In this document: one piece after another, positions 51,537 to 60,235 of the stretch
How the letters are laid out: each line of letters begins with the position of its first letter
Numbering within the stretch: the stretch's first letter is position 1
From: Paenibacillus sp. ACRRY
GTDB lineage: Bacteria; Bacillota; Bacilli; Paenibacillales; Paenibacillaceae
DNA: 64,000 nt
Direction of reading: 5' to 3'
NCBI RefSeq assembly: GCF_022346995.1
Contig: NZ_JAKRNM010000009.1
Coordinates: 1 to 64,000, forward strand
Made by a program: the position numbers and the translations under genes
Notes under the pieces: generated by a model
The model's database searches: none
What the model saw: only the letters and a program-made list of their open reading frames with translations
Told to the model about the DNA's origin: nothing

Positions 51537-53297
51537 ATGAAATTCACAGTATTTGCAAAAACGGTCATTCTGCTGATCTGCCTGCTGGTTCCCATCTTGC
51601 TGCTCTATACCTATGCCAACCAAGCGAACGTGGACATGGTCGTGGAGGAGAAACAGCAGTCGAGTTTGAACCAATTCAATTATTTCAGCTCTCAGGTAGA
51701 TAAAAATATTGAGCAGCTCTCGCTCTATGGGCTTACCCTTCTGAGGGACCCCAGCATACTGCATTACCGTTACATGACGGAAACGACCAGCCAGTATGAG
51801 AAGAACAGCATTTATTTGGACATTCTCGACAAATTATCGTTGTACCAGTCCACCAGCCGCTGGAAAAACGACATTACAATCGTGCTTCCGCAGGCAGAAC
51901 TGGTGTTATCCACCAAGGCAAGCCGAACTGTCTTCAATGAGAACATGCTGAAGTTTCCCCAGCCTGGCCAGTGGCAATTGGATGACAGTGGATTCACGTA
52001 TTTCTTCACGGACAATTACGAGTGGAATGCCAAGCCAGCGCCGACAGGAGTTCGTACCGTGATGGAGATTAATTTTGATCCGATGAATATTGTTGCCATG
52101 CTGGACGACTTCAAGGAAGCGCAGGGAGGAGATCCTTTTCTGTACGTACCAGGCAAAGATCCCTTATTAAATCGTAGTGCAGACCCTGATCTGGTGCAGG
52201 CAATCATGGAAAATATGTCGTTGAACGGACTGGACAGCGAGGGGAATCATCAGCTGGAGGCAGATGGCAAGCAGTATCTGGTGAGTTATGTTCGTTCCAA
52301 ACAGCTTCATGGCGTTTATGTGAATCCCGTCGTACTGGATGACCTGCTCACGCCAATGGATAAGAGCCGGAACATGTTTATTACATCCATACTCTTGCTG
52401 CTGGTCTTAAGCATTGGGGCAGCATTGCTGCTCTACCGCAAAGTCCAGATTCCCATCTATCGCCTGATGCAGGGGCTGCAGCAGATTCGCAAAGGCCAGC
52501 TGTCGACCCGAATCCCGGTGGATCATTCACGCGATGAATTCGCGTACCTGACCCAGAGCTTCAATCATATGGCGGAACAAATTCAGGAATTGATCGAGAA
52601 GGTGTATGAGGAACGCATTCGTTCAAGAGAAGCCACACTCAAGCATTTGCAGTCACAGATCAATCCGCATTTTCTGTACAACTGCCTGTTCTATATTAAA
52701 AATATGACCCAGCTCGGTCATTCGGAAGCCGTTATTGCGATGTCGCTGAGTCTGGGAGATTACTACCGGTACATCACCCGGGATGAGAATGACATGACAA
52801 CGGTGGAGGAGGAAATTCGGCTGCTGAACAATTATTTATCGATACAGCAGATGCGAACCAATCGGTTATCCTACGAAATTGCTGTACCGCAGGAGCTGAT
52901 GCAGCAGCAGATTCCAAGACTACTCATTCAGCCGATCGTGGAGAATGCTGTTATTCATGGTATTGAACCAAGCGAAGGCAGTGGCCATATTGTGGTGACC
53001 GGAATGTCGGTCAAAGAGCAAATCAAAGGAAAATCCTTCAACCGCTACAGTTTGTTCGTGGATAACGACGGGGTTACGTTGACACCCGAAGAGATTGAAG
53101 AATTGGAACGGGAAGTGAATGAACCGATGGGCGAGGAAATTGGAACCGGCACATGGAACGTGCATCAGCGTCTGGTTACGAGATATGGGCATTCATCCGG
53201 GCTTCATTTTGCAGCAATACCTTACGGGGGACTTAGTGTGGAAATACGATGGTTTGAGGAGGAACAATCTCATGATGAATTTAATGGTCGTGGATGA
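51537..53297 (+). CDS. YesM-type sensor histidine kinase
   Basis: A 586-residue kinase: helix 1 (about 7-27), an extracellular dCache-like sensor of about 250 residues, helix 2 (about 280-302), HAMP, the His_kinase motif LKHLQSQINPHFLYNCLFYI with the phospho-acceptor His, and a C-terminal HATPase. In related systems it senses an oligosaccharide. ATG 51537 follows AGGGTGA; an in-frame TTG at 51519 is rejected. It overlaps the response-regulator gene by 26 nt, so the two are co-translated. Confidence 0.93.
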   Translation: MKFTVFAKTVILLICLLVPILLLYTYANQANVDMVVEEKQQSSLNQFNYFSSQVDKNIEQLSLYGLTLLRDPSILHYRYMTETTSQYEKNSIYLDILDKLSLYQSTSRWKNDITIVLPQAELVLSTKASRTVFNENMLKFPQPGQWQLDDSGFTYFFTDNYEWNAKPAPTGVRTVMEINFDPMNIVAMLDDFKEAQGGDPFLYVPGKDPLLNRSADPDLVQAIMENMSLNGLDSEGNHQLEADGKQYLVSYVRSKQLHGVYVNPVVLDDLLTPMDKSRNMFITSILLLLVLSIGAALLLYRKVQIPIYRLMQGLQQIRKGQLSTRIPVDHSRDEFAYLTQSFNHMAEQIQELIEKVYEERIRSREATLKHLQSQINPHFLYNCLFYIKNMTQLGHSEAVIAMSLSLGDYYRYITRDENDMTTVEEEIRLLNNYLSIQQMRTNRLSYEIAVPQELMQQQIPRLLIQPIVENAVIHGIEPSEGSGHIVVTGMSVKEQIKGKSFNRYSLFVDNDGVTLTPEEIEELEREVNEPMGEEIGTGTWNVHQRLVTRYGHSSGLHFAAIPYGGLSVEIRWFEEEQSHDEFNGRG

Positions 53298-54864
53298 CGA
53301 ACAATCAGCGGTGGAATCCATCGCTTCCTCTATCGCATGGAGGGAATATGGCATCGGTCAGGTATATAAGGCATATTCGGTCAAGGAAGCGTTGCAGCAG
53401 ATGGCTGCCCATCAAGTTCATATCATCATTACGGATATCCGTATGCCAGGCTTGTCGGGACTGGATCTCGTTAGTCATATTCGGCAAAAGTGGGAGCAGA
53501 CCAAATGCATTATTTTATCAGGACATGCTTCTTTTGATTATGCGAAACAGGCTCTTAAACATGGAACGGTAAGTTATCTGCTTAAACCGGTGCGCGATGA
53601 AGAACTGATCGAAGCCGTGCAGCAGGCCTCCGTGCAGATCCGGCTGGAAGGAGAGAAACAGCAGCTGCATCATCGTGCCATGTATTCAGTAAGAGAACAT
53701 TTGCCTGAGAGAAGGGCAGAGTTAATGAAGGATGTGCTGCTCGGGCGCAAGTTTGCCGAGGATGAACTCGTGGGTAAGCTGGAACAACTGGAGATCGGCT
53801 TTCGTCCCCAGGATAAAATGCAGCTGCTGCTGATCCGCTATGATGATCCACAGCCCACGCACAAGGCATTTCGATTAATGAAATACGCCATATCCAATGT
53901 GGTGGAAGAAATTTTCAGCAGCAGCTACCATCTCTGCCATACCGATGATGCGTATGATGATCTGGTGTTCATGGCCAGTCCGAAACAGGCACAGTCTGAA
54001 CCGGAACTGCTGATGGGACGGCTGGGCGATCGACTGATACACAGTGTCAAACAGTATTTGAATGCAACGATCTCGCTATCCGTCAGCAAAACAGGACGTT
54101 TCCCGCATCAGATACCGCAGCTGTATCATCAGGCTGTAAGTGCCTTGCGGAAGCAGGGGGAAGCAGGTAAAGGATTGCATCTGAATGCCGCAGCCAGCTC
54201 GCACGGAGCCTCCTTGAAATCACTTACTGCGCTCTATGAACCGCCTGGTCTGACAACGCTGCTAGAAGCCGGGAGAATGGAGGATGCACATCGCAAGATC
54301 GATCAGATCTTTGCCGAGCTATCAGGCAGTGTTTTTCCGGAGCATGTCTATGTAGCCTTTCATTATCTGGCGGCCGCTTTCTCATACATGGCTCACCGGG
54401 AAGGCAAGCAGTTATCCGATGTACTTGGAGAACAATATCAGCAGCTGCTGAAGGATGGTTACGGTGTATCGCTGCGCAGTCTGGAGGCATGGACCCGGAG
54501 CGTCATGCAGCAATGGACAGAGCGTACCCAAGACTCGGGTCAAGAGAGCGGGTCCACCCTGATTCGGCAGGTGCAGCACTGGATTGACCATCATCTGGGA
54601 GAAGACCTGTCCCTGCAGGTCATTGCGGGAGAGGTTCATCTGCATCCGGTGTATTTGTCCAAAATGTACAAACAGTCCACTGGCGAAGGCATCAGCGATT
54701 ACATTATTCGCTCCAGAATGGAACGCGCTGTGCACCTGCTGAAGCATACCGGGATGAAGATCTATGAAGTTGGCCAGGAAGTGGGCTATAACAATACCCC
54801 TTACTTCATTCAAGTGTTTCGCAAGCATTATGGCCTGACACCACAGGATTTTCGGAACGGTTAA
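53272..54864 (+). CDS. YesN-type response regulator with AraC DNA-binding domain
   Basis: A 530-residue regulator: receiver (residues 1-120; VVDDEQSAVESI, phospho-acceptor Asp in IITDIRMPGLSG, Lys in YLLKPVRDEEL), a long central region (about 150-420) and a C-terminal double HTH (about 430-528; LQVIAGEVHLHPVYLSKMYKQSTGEGISDYI and IYEVGQEVGYNNTPYFIQVFRKHYGLTPQDFR). GAGGAGG lies 9 nt before ATG 53272. Expected to be phosphorylated by the preceding kinase and to activate the transporter genes on both sides. Confidence 0.94.
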   Translation: MMNLMVVDDEQSAVESIASSIAWREYGIGQVYKAYSVKEALQQMAAHQVHIIITDIRMPGLSGLDLVSHIRQKWEQTKCIILSGHASFDYAKQALKHGTVSYLLKPVRDEELIEAVQQASVQIRLEGEKQQLHHRAMYSVREHLPERRAELMKDVLLGRKFAEDELVGKLEQLEIGFRPQDKMQLLLIRYDDPQPTHKAFRLMKYAISNVVEEIFSSSYHLCHTDDAYDDLVFMASPKQAQSEPELLMGRLGDRLIHSVKQYLNATISLSVSKTGRFPHQIPQLYHQAVSALRKQGEAGKGLHLNAAASSHGASLKSLTALYEPPGLTTLLEAGRMEDAHRKIDQIFAELSGSVFPEHVYVAFHYLAAAFSYMAHREGKQLSDVLGEQYQQLLKDGYGVSLRSLEAWTRSVMQQWTERTQDSGQESGSTLIRQVQHWIDHHLGEDLSLQVIAGEVHLHPVYLSKMYKQSTGEGISDYIIRSRMERAVHLLKHTGMKIYEVGQEVGYNNTPYFIQVFRKHYGLTPQDFRNG

Positions 54865-54900
54865 CAAATCAATATGAACATTGAAATTGTGATATATGTT
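54859..54900 (+). promoter_or_regulatory. Composite regulator motif and promoter of the binding-protein gene
   Basis: GGTTAACAAATCAA (54859-54872), 8 nt, TTGAAAT (54881-54887), 7 nt, then TATGTT (54895) as a likely -10. It starts inside the end of the regulator gene. Arrangement and orientation match the copy before the permease genes; the leader here is about 100 nt. Confidence 0.65.
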
Positions 54901-55006
54901 TGCCTCCCCGGCTGCACTATCCTTTTCATGTAAGGTGCATGAAGCATGAATGGATGATGCGTGATGCACAAAGGGTATCCAAAGTTACCTGAGGAGGGGT
55001 TAGTTC

Positions 55007-56659
55007 ATGTATAAAAAGATGATGACGGCAGTGCTTGCATTAACCATGGTTGCTGTAACAGCATGCAGTTCGGGGGCCAAAGAGGAACCTGCGAAGGAAG
55101 CGGCTGCGCCACTTGCGATGCAGAACGGGAAGTATGAACCAGCGGTGCAGATGAGCTATTTGCGGGCCTGGAACGATGATACGAAGTTCAAGAACGGGGA
55201 AACGGCACAGAGCAATGTGCATACCCAATGGGCCAAGGAACGTCTCGGCATTGACCTGACCACACCGTGGGCAGTGTCGGTGACTAATGATGCCTTCTAT
55301 ACGAAGCTGCGACTGTCCCTTTCCGCCAACGAAGAGCTGCCGGATATCGTTTCCATCCGTGGGGACTACAATCTGGTGCGTGAGTTGATTGAGTCCGGTA
55401 AGTTTGCTGATGCAGGTGCACTGTTTGATAAATATGCTTCTGACACGTGGAAACAGGCGTCCGAATCGGCACCAGAGGAATGGTATCCTTACATGTATGA
55501 GGGTCAGCGTTACGGGATTCCGATCTTCGACTATGCCTACAACGGCGATCCGGTGATGTTTATCCGGGAAGACTGGCTGAAGAAGCTGGGACTGGACGAA
55601 CCAAAAACGATCGATGAGCTGGTTGCGGTCATGGATGCATTTACGAATCAGGACCCGGATGGTAATGGCAAGAAGGATACGTATGGACTGACCGTCGGCA
55701 TGAAGAATGCGCTGAATACATGGATGACGGAATCCGGCTGGATCTTCGGCATGTATAACACGATGCCAGGACAATGGAACGAGGCTGAAGACGGAACGCT
55801 GCAATACGGCTCGGTGCAGCCAGGAGTGAAGGAAGGTCTGGCTACAATGAAAGACTGGCTCTCCAAAGGTTATCTGCCCAAGGAAGCTGGTGTATATGAT
55901 GAGATCAAGGCAGCTGAACTGTTTACGGCAGGCAAGGCCGGGATCATCGTGGGTCCGCACTGGATGCCCAACTGGCCGATTGATGACGTGAAGAAAAATG
56001 TGGACGGTGCCACCTATAAAGCCATTGCTCTGCCAACTGGCCCGACGGGTGAGAGTTATCACCATGGTTCTGGGGCAAGCAACGGAGTGGTGTTGATCAA
56101 CAAGGATATGGCTAATCCGGAAGTGTACTTCACCTATCAAAATTATCTGTTCGATAACTTTGCCAATCCGGAGGTGGGCAGTGAGTTCGAGCATGGGTTT
56201 GCCCAAGGATATGATTATGACATCGTGGACGGCAAAGTTGTTGGCGAAGCCGAAGTGAAAGATGGCGTATCGCCGCTGAAATACACGATTACCTATGACG
56301 GGGCACGGATTCCGGACCTGATGATGGATACACTCGCAGAACTCGCGACAGGCAAGGAACCGGAGACACCTTTTGAGAAAAATACGAGCATTGCCAACAA
56401 ACCGGAAGTGTTTGCTGCAGCTCAAGTTGTCGTTGCCCATAAGGATGATGCCATCAAGAACAAGTTCACGGGTGCGCCAACCGATACGATGAAAATGAAG
56501 AAGGATGCGCTCGACAAGCTGGAGAAGGATACGTTCAGCAAAATCATTTATGGTCAAGTTGGCATTGAGGAATTTGATGCCTTTGTAACGAAGTGGAAGT
56601 CCATGGGTGGCGACGAGATTACCGCCGAAGTAAACGAATGGTTTAAGACCGTGAATTAA
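55007..56659 (+). CDS. Extracellular sugar-binding lipoprotein of the CUT1 transporter
   Basis: A 550-residue lipoprotein with signal peptide and lipobox VTACSS (modified Cys20). The mature part is a family-1 solute-binding protein of the LipO/LplA kind: MSYLRAWNDDTKFKNGETAQSNVHTQW, an EF-hand-like calcium loop (DPDGNGKKD, about 218) and FREDW...LGLDEPKTIDEL. It should deliver an oligosaccharide to the permeases on the other side of the kinase/regulator genes. GAGGAGGGG precedes ATG. The terminator is 250 nt downstream. Confidence 0.95.
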   Translation: MYKKMMTAVLALTMVAVTACSSGAKEEPAKEAAAPLAMQNGKYEPAVQMSYLRAWNDDTKFKNGETAQSNVHTQWAKERLGIDLTTPWAVSVTNDAFYTKLRLSLSANEELPDIVSIRGDYNLVRELIESGKFADAGALFDKYASDTWKQASESAPEEWYPYMYEGQRYGIPIFDYAYNGDPVMFIREDWLKKLGLDEPKTIDELVAVMDAFTNQDPDGNGKKDTYGLTVGMKNALNTWMTESGWIFGMYNTMPGQWNEAEDGTLQYGSVQPGVKEGLATMKDWLSKGYLPKEAGVYDEIKAAELFTAGKAGIIVGPHWMPNWPIDDVKKNVDGATYKAIALPTGPTGESYHHGSGASNGVVLINKDMANPEVYFTYQNYLFDNFANPEVGSEFEHGFAQGYDYDIVDGKVVGEAEVKDGVSPLKYTITYDGARIPDLMMDTLAELATGKEPETPFEKNTSIANKPEVFAAAQVVVAHKDDAIKNKFTGAPTDTMKMKKDALDKLEKDTFSKIIYGQVGIEEFDAFVTKWKSMGGDEITAEVNEWFKTVN

Positions 56660-57191
56660 TACGGTAAACGGTTTATGGTATGAATTGAAATGTAAAATTG
56701 ACATGAGAACGGAGAGGACAGAAAAGACCTGGAGAAGCGAAGCGGTTGCCTTTATCACCGGATTTCTTCCTCTATTCATTTAATTAAAGGAATCCGGGGA
56801 TAACAGCAATCGGAAGGTTTTCTGTACTCGCAGTGGCTGATATGTACAAACTATTTTTACTATAAGGTTGGAATCATACTAAAGTATTAAATAGAGTGAA
56901 GCGGGTTTCGTGAATACACCGGATTTGGGCGGGAAGTCGCCTGATTCCGGTGTTTTTGGTTTGAGTACAGGATGTACAGACAAGTGCATAAGAAGAGATC
57001 ATCCATTTTCTTAGCCAACAACCGTGCATAAGTCTTATTGTTCCAAGTGTGCTTGAGAGAGTAAAATAATAGGGGTTATGCGAACGTCAATACGTATTTT
57101 CACTTGCAAGATTTATGGAGCGATCCTAAAGAAACAGAACATGAGCTGTTATTCATTCGATAGAGTTTAATCACGAAAGGCAGGAAATTAG
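56660..57191. other. Gap between the transporter and the T7SS-type island
   Basis: No gene found. It contains a weak stem (CCGGATT...AATCCGG, 56758-56797) and the terminator at 56916-56957. The last 200 nt are AT-rich and may hold the promoter of the next gene. Confidence 0.45.
56916..56957 (+). terminator. Terminator after the binding-protein gene
   Basis: ACACCGGA...GGCG/CGCC...TCCGGTGT stem followed by TTTTT. Confidence 0.85.
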
Positions 57192-58889
57192 ATGAGTACA
57201 CTATATGATCAGGCCATGGAAGAGATGATTGGCGCCATTCATGAATGGTTTGACGAACAAGAGAAGCGAAGCGACTTGGACAAGGTAGTGAAGCGAACCA
57301 CGCTGCAGATGGGGATCTTCGATGATGTTTTACTGGATTACAGACCTGGACGCACAACGGTTGACAGCCTGGATCTCGGTTTGGATGATGGCTTGAAATC
57401 CAGAAACGCAGGTTCATTTACGGAAGAGCAGGTGCGAAGCGAAATTCAGCCTCAGCTTGCAGAAGTGATCCAGAGAAGATTGGATGAGCTGGGAGATACA
57501 CCACTGATCAACTATCGTTTCACTTTTCGCGGGAAATTTCCAACGACGGAAGGAAAGCTGCAATTGACGCTATTTGAATATATCAACGAAGAGAAGAAAG
57601 AACAGCTGCTGGAACGCATTCATTCCTATGTGGAACAAAAGCTGGAGAACGGTACATATCCAACGAAGCCGCTGGAGTCCTTTTTTCTGACGCGTCATTT
57701 ACTTGATCCAGGGCTGTTTCCGAGTCCAAATATCGCCTGGATTATAGCTCAATATGACCGCATTCAGGAATTGAATAAAGGGCGTCAGGATGCTCTGGCG
57801 GAGCATCGCGGCAATATCATTCGTGCATTGAAGGATTGGGCAGAGAATCAATTTTTGCCACAGTATTATGATATTCAGTTATCGGAGTATAGGTCGAATG
57901 AATATGCACTCAAGCCAGGCGCCGTTCTGGAACAGAATGAGTCTCATGGAGAAATTGAGAACCATGGGCAGCAAGAGGCCCAGCCTATCGATCTGCTGCT
58001 GTACGCAGCGGTCATGATTCTGCGTTTTGAGCCCAGCTACAGTAAACCGACAGGCCTTACCTTCCTGGAACTGGCGAAACAACTGGGGAGCGACCGTGCT
58101 GTTCGAATGATGACGGAAGGCAGCGGGGCATATGCCAAGGAAGACATTCATGTGAAGAATGAACAAGTAGAATGCACAGCCAATGATGTGTTCTCTCTCA
58201 TTACAATCGTTATCCGTCAGGAGGAAGCATCTGCCTACGAGCAGGCACTCGCATTCATTATTCGTTTACTGAAGAGAGGCTTCCCTAAGAGTTATAAGAT
58301 CAAGCTCAAATCCAAGGTAAAACAATATTTGCCGATAAAGGGACTCGCCAAGTCGGATACTCATCGATTCTTCGCGAGTGCACTGGATTATCCGAGTTTG
58401 TATCCACTTCTTGAAGAGTACGCTCGTGAAGCTATTGAAGAATTCGAATGGTATGGAGACACGGAGGGGGAGAAGAACTGTATGCCAGGCAGCTATGCCA
58501 CGTTTGGACTGGGACTCGCAGACGAGGCGTATTTTCCATTGGTTGAATTTTATATGGGAGAAGTGGACGACGAACACCAATTGGTTCAGGACAAATTCAC
58601 TGCTGCTTTTGCCGAAAAGCATGGTATAACAGCCAGCTCTGCACCTGCATTGGTTGCCTGCCTACGACGTTCGACGGATGGCTTGAAGCTGAAGATTCAG
58701 CCCGAACTGGAGAATGACGAGAAGCTTGCTCTTATGGTACAGCAGATCAGTGGATTGGAAACCTATGAAGTAGAGCGTGTGATATATCCGGTCTGGGGCA
58801 AAGTGGAGAAGCTAGCAGGTCTGGCCCGCAAGGCCGAAGGGAAACGAAAAGAGCTACTGCTTGAGCTTCTGCAGGCTGCAGGCAAGTAG
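57192..58889 (+). CDS. Large uncharacterised protein, probable DUF6138 family
   Basis: A 565-residue, highly charged, soluble protein without signal peptide or membrane helix. I believe it belongs to DUF6138 from its overall character, but this is recognition from memory and not proved. Segments such as YRFTFRGKFPTTEGKLQLTLFEYINEEKKEQLLERIHSYVEQKLENGTYPTKPLESFFLTRHLLDPGLFPSPNIAWIIAQYDRI look like a folded alpha/beta core. The remainder is alpha-helical, as in HEAT-like or ankyrin-like scaffolds (YPSLYPLLEEYAREAIEEFEWYGDTEGEKN). It is followed after 47 nt by a SUMF1-like gene, probably in one operon. No catalytic motif is visible. An immunity, scaffold or polymorphic-toxin-related role is possible from context only. 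Confidence 0.6.
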   Translation: MSTLYDQAMEEMIGAIHEWFDEQEKRSDLDKVVKRTTLQMGIFDDVLLDYRPGRTTVDSLDLGLDDGLKSRNAGSFTEEQVRSEIQPQLAEVIQRRLDELGDTPLINYRFTFRGKFPTTEGKLQLTLFEYINEEKKEQLLERIHSYVEQKLENGTYPTKPLESFFLTRHLLDPGLFPSPNIAWIIAQYDRIQELNKGRQDALAEHRGNIIRALKDWAENQFLPQYYDIQLSEYRSNEYALKPGAVLEQNESHGEIENHGQQEAQPIDLLLYAAVMILRFEPSYSKPTGLTFLELAKQLGSDRAVRMMTEGSGAYAKEDIHVKNEQVECTANDVFSLITIVIRQEEASAYEQALAFIIRLLKRGFPKSYKIKLKSKVKQYLPIKGLAKSDTHRFFASALDYPSLYPLLEEYAREAIEEFEWYGDTEGEKNCMPGSYATFGLGLADEAYFPLVEFYMGEVDDEHQLVQDKFTAAFAEKHGITASSAPALVACLRRSTDGLKLKIQPELENDEKLALMVQQISGLETYEVERVIYPVWGKVEKLAGLARKAEGKRKELLLELLQAAGK

Positions 58890-58936
58890 GAGCTTAACCA
58901 TCAAGATGCGGAAAAGCATCTAGAAAGGGGAGAGTC

Positions 58937-59980
58937 ATGGAAGCATTGACTCGTGCCATATGGGCAGGGTTATCTGTTCAGGAAAAAGAAGAGCTGCTGC
59001 ATGGGATGATTGCCTTATGTCCGGCGGGTATGGAATATATCGGTGTAAGAACGTTTGAACGGTTCGGTCAGCGAACCGAAACGGGTGTATTTATGTATGC
59101 TGGGCGAGAGTTTGTGTTTGTACCTGGAGACCGTGTGACCTTAGGGTGGAATCAGTGGCAGGATGGCATGAATGAGGAGACTTCAGCAGATCTATCTGAG
59201 GCGATAAGTGAGTATGGCGTAGAGGACATGGATTCTTTTCTCGCGAGCCAGATGTCACCGGTGAGAGAAGCGGCTATCGCTCCCATGCTGGTAGAGTGCC
59301 ATTTACAATCGGTTGGCTGGCTTGAAGCTACCGAAGAAGAGGTATTTACAAGGCATGGATCTGAGTTTGCAGCAGAGCTTGAGCATTTCAAGCATTCTGA
59401 TCTAAAGGGATTGGAGCAGTATCAGGCGTTTCGCCTGGAGCGTCAGGGTGAGGAAGTCCGGATACAACGATATAACGAGGAGCTTACACTTGAAGCCTTG
59501 CTGGAGGAACAAGCTGAAGCGGGTTTTGGTTTGCTCACCGAGGATGAATGGGAGTATTTGTACGGGGGAGGCTGTCGTACGTTATTTCCCTGGGGCGATA
59601 ATTTCGATTATACGATGAAGTTGAAGCATTTTGGACGATTGGAAGGGCTGACTGAGATCGTGGGTGAATCGGTCGAGACGGATCGGTCGCTCGTTGCAGA
59701 GGATGAAATGCCGTATGATTTGGAGCAGCCCAATTTTTTTGGACTCCAGTTTGCCGGAGATCCGTACAAAGTTGAATTGACGATGGATTGTTCTGGAGAA
59801 GTGCTGCCCAAAGGCGGCGATGGCGGCGAGTTGATCTGTGGCGGCATGGGTCCTTTGATTGGTTATCTTCCTGCGTCTGCTGTGTATTATCGTAACAGCA
59901 ATGCCAATGAACTGGACTGGGAAGATTGGATGGATTCCATGTATTATAGAAGAGTTATTCGTTTAACAGACCTGACTTGA
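58937..59980 (+). CDS. Degenerate SUMF1/formylglycine-generating-enzyme-like protein
   Basis: A 347-residue protein. Its C-terminal half has the layout of the FGE-sulfatase fold: FGLLTEDEWEYLYGGGCRTLFPWGDNFDY (about 198-226), PNFFGLQFAGDPYKVELTMDC (about 258-278), LPKGGDGGELICGG (about 282-295) and YYRRVIRL at the end. The classical active-site cysteine pair and the RGGSW core are altered, so enzymatic formylglycine formation is unlikely. The N-terminal 190 residues match nothing I recognise. Related domains serve as binding modules in diversity-generating and toxin systems. AAAGGGGAG precedes ATG. Probably co-transcribed with the preceding gene; terminator follows. Confidence 0.6.
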   Translation: MEALTRAIWAGLSVQEKEELLHGMIALCPAGMEYIGVRTFERFGQRTETGVFMYAGREFVFVPGDRVTLGWNQWQDGMNEETSADLSEAISEYGVEDMDSFLASQMSPVREAAIAPMLVECHLQSVGWLEATEEEVFTRHGSEFAAELEHFKHSDLKGLEQYQAFRLERQGEEVRIQRYNEELTLEALLEEQAEAGFGLLTEDEWEYLYGGGCRTLFPWGDNFDYTMKLKHFGRLEGLTEIVGESVETDRSLVAEDEMPYDLEQPNFFGLQFAGDPYKVELTMDCSGEVLPKGGDGGELICGGMGPLIGYLPASAVYYRNSNANELDWEDWMDSMYYRRVIRLTDLT

Positions 59981-59990
59981 AAACGATAAG

Positions 59991-60027
59991 AAGCAGTATG
60001 GAATATTCGGTCCTTGCTGCTTTTTTT
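59991..60027 (+). terminator. Terminator after SUMF1-like gene
   Basis: AAGCAG...CTGCTT stem with seven T, 10 nt after the stop codon. Confidence 0.82.
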
Positions 60028-60071
60028 GTTTTTTTTGCTTCTCATTTAAATTTCAAGATTCAAATGTGATC

Positions 60072-60188
60072 TACCCCTGTGCCGCTCTACGGCTTAGTGG
60101 GTAAATATAATCAGGTTCAACGTCCCAAGAACAGGAGTGGGGGCGCATTGAGCCTGAATGCCTATCCTTTTACAATAAACAGATAGGC
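60072..60188 (+). promoter_or_regulatory. Structured leader of the effector operon (candidate)
   Basis: Three consecutive hairpins before the gene at 60236. First, TACCC/GGGTA enclosing GCCG/CGGC (60072-60103). Second, CAGGTTCAA/TTGAGCCTG with one G-T pair (60112-60156). Third, GCCTATC/GATAGGC (60160-60188). A TATAAT box at 60106 may be a -10, in which case only the last two are transcribed. I recognise no known riboswitch. Confidence 0.4.
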
Positions 60189-60235
60189 TCTTCCATTGGA
60201 GTTTGATGCATATATCATGGAAAAGAGGAATGACT

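Noticed and set aside
55040-56779. Open frame of about 580 codons antisense to the sugar-binding lipoprotein gene
   Set aside because: The plus-strand product has a lipobox and family motifs; the antisense product shows no recognisable feature and is a shadow of codon bias.
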